Below, in pieces: positions 55,901-64,000 of a stretch of DNA of 64,000 nt. Position 1 is the first letter of the stretch. Every line of letters begins with the position of its first letter. The position numbers and the translations under genes are program-made. The stretch comes from Rachycentron canadum (lineage: Eukaryota; Chordata; Actinopteri; Carangiformes; Rachycentridae), in NCBI GenBank assembly GCA_038496675.1, contig CM076658.1, positions 12,116,598 through 12,180,597 on the forward strand. Reading direction: 5' to 3'. Under the pieces are notes generated by a model. That model searched no databases. It was not told the origin of the DNA and worked only from the letters and a program-made list of their open reading frames with translations.

Positions 55901-58900
55901 TTGGCGCTGCTCCACGCTTGTCATGAAAGTAGCCACCCGTGAGGATGAGGGGAGGAGCGGGAGGAAGACGCAGAAAAGATTTGCTTTAGGTACCTGACAA
56001 TGGAAGACGTACTCCGGTGTAGCCTTCTTGTACTTCATGTTCCACACTAACGCCACCCCATCTGGCTCGTGAGGAGCGTCCTCATTGTTGTTGTATGAGG
56101 CAACCAGGAGTTCAGGATACTGGTGACAGAAAAAAAAAAAAAAAAAAAAAAAAAAGTCAGCCCAAATGAATGTCGGGGGAGGCAGACATGCCCCTCAGGC
56201 TTGGCTCCATGTGGACAAGCCTCGTTTGCTGCTGAATGTCTTAAAGACTGAGTAACCCTTTCCTCAAGATTTATAGCTTGTTTAAGTTGCCCAACCCCCT
56301 AAAAACTTTTTATTTCCTTTAATAATTTTGACCAAAAGTTACAATCCTGCTCACAAGAACACAGCAGTTCACTGAGAATCTCAAAACTTAAGCAGACTGA
56401 AGTGCAGAGTATGAATACTACACTAAGCCTATCCAGATGTAAATAAGACAATTCAGATGTAAATAAATCATTAACCTCTGCTACTTCTAATAAACTGAGA
56501 TCTACGGTCTGTGAATACATAATTTCAAATCACAAGGGTGTGGATATCGCTCTGAGCAAGTGCAAACTGTGAACAAAGAGTTGGTGTTCAATCACTGTCA
56601 AAAGTCATTGCAGAATCATATATTAAATGACCTTGGACACCAGAGGAAACAAATCATTATGGCCTCCGATTAAGTGACAATTTGTGTGGGACATAACTTA
56701 CTTTTTCCTATGGGATTTGTGGCTGAAAGTAAATGCTGTCAAACTCAAGCTATGTAATCATAAAGCATTATGGCTGCCCAAGACTAAGTTGTTTTAACAG
56801 CCATTTAGCAATGCTTGTCTACATATTATTTCCATTTTCACACAAAGACATGATGAATTCATTGTTATGATTGACGTTTTCTTTCTAAGCGGTGTCCTGT
56901 GTTTAATTATGAAAGAGCAGTAAAAAAGGAAATTACCTGGGGGGACCAGTCGAGGCAGGTGACAACACGATGTTTGGACCAGCGCTCATCCATGAACTGC
57001 CTGTTGAGGGAGAGCTTTGCTCCGGCCTGGATTTCACTGAGGAAAAACAAAGCACCACAAATCAATAAAAACACTTCTTCAAAAACCAATTACAAGTTCT
57101 TTAACAACAATGTCTGTCCAATTATTACCCCTCCTTCTCCTCCAGGTCACGGCCACTGTAGTCAAAGAAGAGGTCCACATGCTCTGATAGAGCCCGCTCA
57201 ATAATGCGAGTGCTGTGGTCAAAGAAATTCACAAACTCCTCTGAGTGCAGGATCTGGAGTTTTTCCTCCTCTGTTAACTCATGGGGGGGTGCTACACAGA
57301 GAAAAAAAATATATGACGATAATTTCTGTTGCTCATGGCCATTATGTTATATGCTGCCTTACAAGAAAAGAAAACTCTTTGTACTCTGCATCAACTACTA
57401 TATATGAAATTGTAAAATTCCTAGAGGAACTCAAGTGGCTCAATTTCAGCCAAGCATGTCAATTATACATGGTCACTGGGATTGAAGTACCTTCCTCCTC
57501 CTCTTTCTGGTCTGGTTTCTCAGTCGGAGTCTCTGCTGCTGGTTGAGGAGGAGCAATTTCTTCCTCTTCTTCTTCTTCTGTTGATCAAAAAGTGAAACCT
57601 GTTAAACACTAAGAAATACACTAAGCTATCTTGTATAAACAAAATTTATACAACAAAATTCTGAATCAACATATTGTGTAAATCATTTTGTTTATGATAT
57701 CAATTTTGTCAAAACCACAGACATAAGCAGAAATTAAAACCAAATTCAGAGCAACAACTGGCGATCATGCCTCCATACAGACATATACTTTTTGGTCACT
57801 ACATCTTCCATCTCGTATTTTTTTTCCTTTCAACAAAGGCTTCACCCAGTGATTATGGCCATGGCAATAGACTGATTTTGTATCTCTGCCTTGCATTTGT
57901 TTGGTTTGTCAGCACAATGTCGCCTTTCAAAAAGAATCTGCTGCTCTAAAGCAGGGAAGTTTGTCATTTGTGTTAAAGGGACACAGCGCAGCGGGTGTCT
58001 TGTTGTCATAGGGACCCCTGTCTTTCCCAACTGTTAATGAGACTCTAGCCATTCAATAGCGAGTTGAGTTGTCAGTGTAGCTGTTTTTTCTGTGTCCCAG
58101 TAGCAGGTTGCCCCCTTCTAGGCCATGGGGCAGCGGGGCAGAGGGTGTGGAGCAGCTGCCCAGACCCGTCCTATTGGTCTGGCCAGATGACGGCATGGTG
58201 CAAAAGCAGATGGTGATGCTGGAATTGTCTTGTGCTCTTCAGAGGTGGCATGGGGATGGCACAGAGGTTTTCCGCCTGATTGCCCCGAGACAAGCTTCTC
58301 CCTGAACGGCAAGCCTATGCAATTACCATCCTAGCAGGAGGTCCTGCAACTCCTATTCAACCCCAGAGAATGTACAACAAAATACAGGCCAGACCAGCTG
58401 GCAAACTGCACACCGGTTCTACCTCAAAGGAGATGAACATGCTTTTTCAAAACACATCTCTAAGAGATAGTATATAGCTTATGCTTTCAATGTAAAAAAT
58501 AGTAGCAAAAGCAAAAACAGATTCATGAGGAGAGGGGAAATACTCGTCTAGTTCCTGCAGGCATTTATCTTGATATGAACCTTATAGTTAATCTAGGATG
58601 ACAGCACCACATGCCAGAATTTCCTTCCTACTGAGATAATCTAAATGATAATGTCATCTGTCACTTTGTCCATAAAGTGATTTATCCCCTTTCTCAGATG
58701 GAGGTTTGGGGAAGAAGGTTATTGGGTACACTGATGAGTTTACAGAACTGGGTTGATGACACAAGCCATTTCAATGTACGGCCATACTCTGCAACCAACA
58801 GGAGAAGGTTAAAATCTTTCCTTTCAAGGGCCTCAATCAGGCTTAAAGGAAAACAGTAATCACTGTCTTTCAGCTAGTCCCGGCCGTGCTCGTCAGCCCT

Positions 58901-61900
58901 TTCCGTGGTGAGGCAGCCAGAGCAATCAACCTGCCAGGCATTAGGAGCGGATAGACAATCTGAAAATAAAGGGTATAATGCACCTGCCAGCCAAAATGGC
59001 CATTTGGAGAAAAGCTAGTGATCCTGGTGACCCCGCTGGGGATGTGTAGGGGGGCAGTAGCGCCTAGCGAGGGTGGGTGATGGAGGAAAAAGAGGGAATG
59101 GGGGGGTTGCATTTAACAGAATTCACCCGAATCACCGATGTCCCATACACTGACACCTCCTCTCAAAGCAGGCCCAATTATGGCTTTTGTACCACTTAAG
59201 AAATAAAAGCTTTTCTAGGGGGGAGTCGGACTGGAGGGGGAGGGGAGAGTAATCACAGGTCTTAGTCAATGGACAATATATTAATGCAAACACAGCATGC
59301 AGCCAGTGATGTACAACTATAAAACTAAATGACCTTTGCTCTCCGCTGCAGGTGTCTACCACTTTCTATATGTCCTGAGAGACCAAGGGTCTGACTTCAG
59401 CTTGTGCAACAGTGAAACCACACAACACAAAACTCTTCTAGCATAAACACACAACAACATGTGCTGTCATTTTTTTGTTTCCTAAAATATTGTACTATAT
59501 TTCTTGTACAATTGTAGCAAATAAAAATAAAGACATAAGCAGGCAGATTTTGTCCATCTGATAACAATGTTTAGTCATCTGACAAACAGGAGTCTATTGT
59601 TTTCAACTTCTCCAACAGTGGTTACACACATCTCTAATGACCCTAAAGTCTAAAGATCAAAAACATGCCAATGTAGAAATCCAAACGCAGAACTGACATA
59701 ACATACAAACTCATACTCATCATATTGTTGAATGAAAGTGAAAACAAAAGCCAAAAAATGGAAACCATACAACCATACACCAAAGGGGAGGAGAAAAAAA
59801 CAACAACAACAAAAAAAAAACAAAACAGAGATATAAAGTTTTCCGTTCAAAATTATTAACTGCAGTATGACAGCGGGATACAATAGATATTTCACAGTAC
59901 TAATCATCAAGTGCATAAAAGCTGACCACAATTACAAGTGGCACTTGAAACAAGAAGGCCATTAAGGGCTTTTGTGATTAAAAGTTTTAACCTGCTTCTG
60001 AATTCGGAGTGATTAAAACAATCACATTCAATTAAATATTAGATTTACTAAACTGCTCCACATACTTGTTCCTAACAAGCCTTTTTAAACAGCGGTTCCA
60101 GACCATCCACTCTACACACACACATACACACACACCCCTCAGCTCCCCTCAACCTCCAACAATATCTTACACCATAATTACAGCCTCTTGTTGAGGAGTG
60201 CATACTGATGCTGCATATTACCTACTAGTGCAGTTGGGGATACTGTAGCATCACCACCGACGTTCACCCATCTGGTGGCTTAAATTGACAAAAAAAAAAA
60301 AAAAAAAACTATCTACAGGGTTAAAAACTTCTTATCCAAAACTTAGATAAATTAAGATTTAAGCAAATAGATATAAATAGGTATGTCATTTTTATGAAGT
60401 CATGGCCATGTGAAAAGAGAATTCAGGGCAGTCTAGGCTAACAGAGACTGCCCTGTATGTCTTTGGTCACACTTTGACATACTACTGTCCCTACAACAAT
60501 CAAATTATATCAAAATGAAAGTGCCTTCTCCTTCACTGTTCAGGGGTTCTTTCTTTGGTCGAAAGGGGAGGTGATGTTAAAAAGTCTTAAATCTTATACT
60601 CCTTTCTCTGAGATGTCTTGCAGACACTGTGGGAACCCTCGGTTTGCAGCAGCCGGGGCACGGCCGCCGCTCCCTCTAATGCCACCGCCTGCTGACCTTG
60701 AGAGTGCTGCGCCGTTGCCTCCTTTTGACAACATGATAAATCGCTCAATCACAGAACAGGCCCGACGCCACCCCACACATCAAAAATGCGCAGAGGGGAG
60801 CAAGCTGGGAAGGGGATGCCGTCTCATCGAGTGCCAGAAGTGATGGTGTGAAAATGCACAATGTCACTGAGTGTGTTTTGTTATGTGCCTGTTCGGTGAA
60901 GGGAGAAGACAGGGAAGCGAGGGAGTTGATGAAATGATTACATAGTGGCAGAGAGGGGAAGGGGGCCTTGTGTTGAACAGCTGGCAGAAACCATCGTTGT
61001 TTAACACAGTTTTACAATGCCCAGTAGAGTCCAGAGTAAAGAGCGACAAGGAACAGAGGGATGCTCTTCATCCTTCACTAGTTCTGCTCATAGTTTTCCA
61101 CAAAATCACACAATTTTATCTTACTCACACTGCATGCCACCTCAGAATTTTCTACACATCACCTGATAGGACAGCAACCAACAATCAGTACACTGTTTAA
61201 AATCCTAAACAGGCTTTCAAGGATGCTTAAAAAGATGTGTTAGCTGATGCAAATAATTTGTGAAAAGACAGACTCATCCCAGTAGCTGTAATTTCAGGTA
61301 TTGTCATGTCTGTTGTGACTAGTTCTGATATCTCTTTATGAAAAAAAAAAGAAAAAAAAAAAAAAACTAATCAGGATTTCAGTCGAGTGTATTATTCACC
61401 ATGTGTCATTACATAAAATCGACCCCAAACGAGCAGCACAACCACAAATATTGCATATTTTATGGAACATGTGTTCAACATGTGGACGTTGGTAGTAGCC
61501 CAAATATTCTCTTTGTCCAACCACATGAAAGTCTTAGTGCAGCAATTACATACATATCGACATGCTTCAGATGCAGTGAGCAGTCGTATGCATGGCGCTT
61601 CATATCTTCCCCTCCAATCGCATTTCTCCTTCCTGTCACTGGTTTTCTCATTTTGCTCATTAATTATACCAAATCGGAGTTGGTTGCAGAGCTGCATATG
61701 AGGCTCTAGGGAGCAGAATTTGTCTGAATTTAATCTCTGCTCTGACTTCTTATGTTTCCTGGGCCTCATTTTCCTTTACTTTCATCTCAGGGCTTACTTG
61801 AACCAAATGTCTTCCACTTGTTGTTCATTTCCGGTACCCACTTGCACACTCATACAGCCTACAATACCCCTGTCAGGAAATCGTGCACCTTTCATACAGT

Positions 61901-64000
61901 AAAATACAACATTTGTTAACAAAGAGGCAATACATCTTAATGGAACGCAATGTTTTTGTAAGGCTTTCTACATCTGCGTATTAAAGCGCACAGTTGTACA
62001 CATGCACACACAACGGCTTGTGTTTTCCAGGGTTAACCAGTACAACATTATGCGTGAGTCACCTTCTTTTTGCTGGGTCATGGCAGGTGTCTGAGTCTCT
62101 TTTGTGTAGGACACAGTTTCACGTGGCGGGAAGTCCACTTGTGTGACTTTAGCCATTCCCAGTTTTGGAGTTCCTCGCCTAAAAGTACAGAACAACTCAC
62201 ACTCTGCACAACATCATAACAAAACAGTAATGTAAATTTAACAAGAAAAAAAAAAACAAAAAAAACACAAAAAGCAGTGCTATTACTATAGCTGTTCTCA
62301 TCTGTTTTTGAAACAATTCTCACCTCCTTGCAAGTGGACTCTTGTGCTGACCAAAGTAAATGAATGAGTGTTTCGTGGGATGGCAAGGACTCCAGATTAG
62401 TTTAACAACCAGTGAGAATTCATTAAAAGGTTTTGTCTGACCACGTTTGCGTGCACGACTTGACTTTTTTCTGGACTGCATTAACTGAATAATGACTCTG
62501 AAAAACAAAGTAATCATGCCATAGATTGAGAGAAGGGAAAATGACCAGGAAAGGAGAGAAGAGAGTGTCCAGTACCCCAGCTCAGAATCAGAGTGAAGTT
62601 GAAGAGTGGACGGGTCAGAGTCCCAGTGCAGAGTCCTGGTTAGTGTCACAGCAACAAGGCGGCATTAGTGAGAGAAACAGGCAAGCATAAATGAGGAGAG
62701 GAAATAAAGTTAGCTTTATGACACACAACATGCTGATCGGATCCTAGATCACAAATCAGTTAAACTTGCATGTTATCACAACTGGATTTTTTTCCAGGTC
62801 AAATCAAGCTTGAATCTGTCTACACAACACAACAAAAGATGAAAGAATGTATCTGCTTAAAATAAATGGACACACAGGCCCTCTGAGTGGGATGACACAG
62901 GGTGTAATGTGCAGCCTGCAGGGCTGATACAGCCTGAACTGTGTCACTGACAAGGCTCTGAGTGTTGTGTAGACAGAGAGGGAAGGAGAGAGAGAGAACC
63001 CTCGGGGAGAAAACATGACCTCCATGTGTGTAGGAAATGGCCATGCTGGTGAGGGAAATGAGTCAACACGTAGGGGGAACAGCTCCCTGGGCCTGATGGG
63101 ACACTGGGGGAGCTTGGATTTCAGCCCAGGGAAGGGGCTCTAATTAGGGGTTAAGAAGTCCCCCAGGCATCACAGCAGCTTGCTGTTTTATTGTTAATTT
63201 AGGATCGTCCTAATTCATTGGCACACAAATTAAATAAACATGCCCTCAGTTGGCATAAACTCGCCATCATTCACTGTAATGGTATAAGACTTTGTAAAAA
63301 GTTTTAGCTCAGTTGCTCTTCATAAAATCAGGCTTTACATATATTCATTACCTTTATCCAGAATTTAATGTGATGCAAAGCTTACAAAGCAAAAACAGAT
63401 CTAAACGAAGGCGTTTTTTAAATACTTCACAATACTGCACAACAACATTTGCATTTTAAGTGGCTTGAAAAGCTGAGGCAAGAACACTGAAAACATTTTC
63501 TTGATGGCATAAGCATAAATGAGCACAAAAAGAGGACAAACAGAGCTGTTTGAGGAGATTTAAGATCAGTGAGGTACAATGCATTTTAACATTTTTCCCC
63601 TGAGAAACAACCCTTAAACGTGGGCATTTCTCAGGGTTGTAAAGTGGCAAATGTCTTTGGGATTCAAACATTTTCTGAGGAGTGTGTGAATGTGTATTAA
63701 TGTCTTTGTGTGTATACCTAGGTCCCACGGCTCCATCAGAGTCCTGGCTCCCTGCCTCACTTGGCGTGCCTGCCGATTTGGCAGTTGGAGACATGGGAGG
63801 AGGGACTACATAGTGAGACAGACAATAATAATCTGTTACAATGTAAAGATGGTGAGCTACTCATTATAGAGTACAAATGCATGCATGCTGTAGTGGCAGC
63901 TTCAGTATCACTGCACATGTTTAAATGTGTGTAAACCTGTGGTAGCAAAGCAAATTTAAAATACTAATGAATCTAAAAGTAACAAACATAAGCTTTAGCA
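49807..64000 (-). CDS. dync1i2: dync1i2, cytoplasmic dynein 1 intermediate chain 2, partial (N-terminus off window)
   Basis: Subunit that holds dynein light chains and binds dynactin, recruiting the motor to cargo. Visible coding exons 5' to 3': 63805-63718, 62635-62576, 62178-62063, 57577-57491, 57291-57129, 57036-56937, 56119-55994, 53784-53638, 53555-53442, 52917-52784, 51734-51590, 50647-50507, 50337-50212, 49920-49807, totalling about 553 residues. Human DYNC1I2 has about 638, so some 80 N-terminal residues (p150-Glued binding part) lie right of 64,000. Motifs: Tctex-type binding segment KLGMAKVTQVDFPPRE, the LC8 motif KETQT, an acidic linker, the roadblock-binding helix ELTEEEKLQILHSEEF, then a WD40 propeller ending in EWTRFVRTLAEINENR. 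It is I2 rather than I1 by KLGMAKVTQVDFPPRE and by synteny. The teleost a or b paralogue cannot be told from sequence alone. Confidence 0.96.
50212..50337 (-). CDS. dync1i2: dync1i2 visible exon 13, last full WD repeat
   Basis: 42 codons, VPTASITVEGNPALNRVRWA through VLVYDVGE. Acceptor TTATAG, donor GTGAGC. Confidence 0.96.
50507..50647 (-). CDS. dync1i2: dync1i2 visible exon 12 (third from last), WD40
   Basis: 47 codons, NNKPLYSFEDNSDYVYDVMW through LDLWNLNNDTE. Acceptor CTGCAG, donor GTACTG. If exon numbers follow mammalian DYNC1I1, this is the equivalent of its exon 15. Confidence 0.96.
51590..51734 (-). CDS. dync1i2: dync1i2 visible exon 11, WD40
   Basis: Encodes S-KAGISEMFEGHHGPITGIH through SSFDWTVKLWSTK, a full WD repeat. 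Acceptor CCACAG, donor GTACGA. Confidence 0.96.
52784..52917 (-). CDS. dync1i2: dync1i2 visible exon 10, WD40
   Basis: Encodes DSMELVFKQSKAVAVTSMSF through GSEDGSVYMSCRHG. Acceptor CCACAG, donor GTGCGT. Confidence 0.96.
53442..53555 (-). CDS. dync1i2: dync1i2 visible exon 9, WD40
   Basis: 38 codons, [38 protein letters not shown]. Acceptor CTGCAG, donor GTAACA. Confidence 0.96.
53638..53784 (-). CDS. dync1i2: dync1i2 visible exon 8, WD40
   Basis: 49 codons, SAVMSAAFAKFHPNVVVGGT through TPLSAAAHT, with the WD40 strand GGTYSGQIVLWDNR. Acceptor TGACAG, donor GTACAG. Confidence 0.96.
54065..54400 (+). mobile_element. Rex3/RTE-type LINE 3' fragment with GGAT tail, dync1i2 intron
   Basis: GTAGTGAAGAGGGAGCTGAG, CTCACCTATGGTCATGAGCT, GAAATGAGTTTCCTCTGAAA, CTTAGAGATAGGGTAAAGAG and GGCATCTGATTAGGAAGCCT are ordered pieces of the C-terminal coding end of Rex3-type elements. 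The terminal GATGGATGGATGG tail follows directly. About 200-300 bases between the last coding piece and the tail are missing relative to a full 3' end. Confidence 0.75.
55994..56119 (-). CDS. dync1i2: dync1i2 visible exon 7, WD40
   Basis: 42 codons, YPELLVASYNNNEDAPHEPD through EYVFHCQ, nearly identical to mammals. The acceptor follows a run of 26 T on the coding strand. Confidence 0.96.
56130..56155. repeat. 26-base A run beside a dync1i2 acceptor
   Basis: On the coding strand this is T26, starting 10 bases upstream of the acceptor of visible exon 7. Confidence 0.95.
56937..57036 (-). CDS. dync1i2: dync1i2 visible exon 6
   Basis: Encodes EIQAGAKLSLNRQFMDERWS KHRVVTCLDWSPQ, the entry to the WD40 propeller. 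Acceptor CCTCAG, donor GTAATT. Confidence 0.96.
57129..57291 (-). CDS. dync1i2: dync1i2 visible exon 5, roadblock-binding helix
   Basis: Encodes A-PPHELTEEEKLQILHSEEF through FFDYSGRDLEEKE. This helix is the known LC7/roadblock binding region. Donor GTAATA. Confidence 0.96.
57491..57577 (-). CDS. dync1i2: dync1i2 visible exon 4, acidic linker
   Basis: Encodes an Asp/Glu-rich linker: EEEEEE, then IAPPQPAAETPTEKPDQK and EEEE. It fits the variable acidic segment between the LC8 motif and the roadblock site. The exact acceptor (AACAG at 57578, or three bases further into the GAA repeat) is uncertain by one codon. Confidence 0.85.
62063..62178 (-). CDS. dync1i2: dync1i2 visible exon 3, light-chain binding exon
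   Basis: Encodes RGTPKLGMAKVTQVDFPPRE TVSYTKETQTPAMTQQKE. It carries the Tctex-type (DYNLT) binding segment followed by the LC8 (DYNLL) motif YTKETQTP. Acceptor TTTTAG, donor GTGACT. Confidence 0.96.
62576..62635 (-). CDS. dync1i2: dync1i2 visible exon 2
   Basis: Encodes R-TLHWDSDPSTLQLHSDSEL-G, matching human [20 protein letters not shown]. Donor GTACTG is not strong but the junction G|RGTPKLGMAK is right. Confidence 0.93.
63718..63805 (-). CDS. dync1i2: dync1i2 visible exon 1
   Basis: Encodes V-PPPMSPTAKSAGTPSEAGS QDSDGAVGP, matching the Ser-rich region [20 protein letters not shown] of human I2. The preceding exon lies beyond the window. Acceptor ATGTAG, donor GTATAC. Confidence 0.93.

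Noticed and set aside
61392..61769. 125-codon minus-strand open frame in a dync1i2 intron
   Set aside because: The opposite strand is also open over much of it, no known motif is seen and there is no splice or start context. Treated as non-coding.
1..64000. CRISPR arrays, bacterial operons, phage or plasmid features
   Set aside because: Nothing of the kind is present; gene structure and repeats are vertebrate throughout.

Overview
The window is vertebrate nuclear DNA, almost certainly from a teleost fish and probably a percomorph. The evidence is intron-rich genes with GT-AG splicing and short to medium introns, and orthology to three well-known vertebrate genes. Several repeat types are typical of fish: a tRNA-derived SINE, a Rex3/RTE-type LINE end carrying a GGAT-repeat tail, and a LINE tail with an ATCT repeat. 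I see no bacterial-style operons, CRISPR arrays, phage or virus-like genes.

Layout from left to right. Positions 1 to about 12,290 hold no gene I can recognise, only short repeats and several complex-sequence blocks that look like candidate regulatory elements. From 26,714 down to 12,808 (minus strand) lies hat1, the type B histone acetyltransferase, complete in 11 coding exons for a 408-residue protein. From 26,715 to 29,922 is a head-to-head intergenic interval with both promoters and several repeat relics. From 29,923 to 48,663 (plus strand) is slc25a12, the calcium-regulated mitochondrial aspartate/glutamate carrier (aralar/AGC1), complete in 18 coding exons for 677 residues. From 49,807 to the right edge (minus strand) is dync1i2, the cytoplasmic dynein 1 intermediate chain 2. 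Its last 14 coding exons are present (about 553 residues); the N-terminal exons lie beyond 64,000. slc25a12 and dync1i2 converge tail to tail, with polyadenylation-type motifs of both strands packed into about 25 bases.

All exon boundaries were worked out by hand from reading frame, splice sites and agreement with remembered vertebrate family sequences. Every internal exon length agrees with its codon count and phase, so the three models are internally consistent. One slc25a12 intron uses a GC donor instead of GT.

The three genes do not form a pathway: one acetylates new histone H4, one runs the malate-aspartate shuttle and one links dynein to cargo. What ties them is synteny. The order dync1i2, slc25a12, hat1 is that of human chromosome 2q31, next to DLX1/DLX2. 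DYNC1I1 and SLC25A13 sit in the same way beside DLX5/DLX6. The main second-look idea is therefore regulatory: introns, gene-free blocks and perhaps dync1i2 exons may carry long-range enhancers for a nearby dlx pair. I found no clear evidence of an undescribed protein system, and the enhancer candidates are pattern-based impressions that need alignment to confirm.
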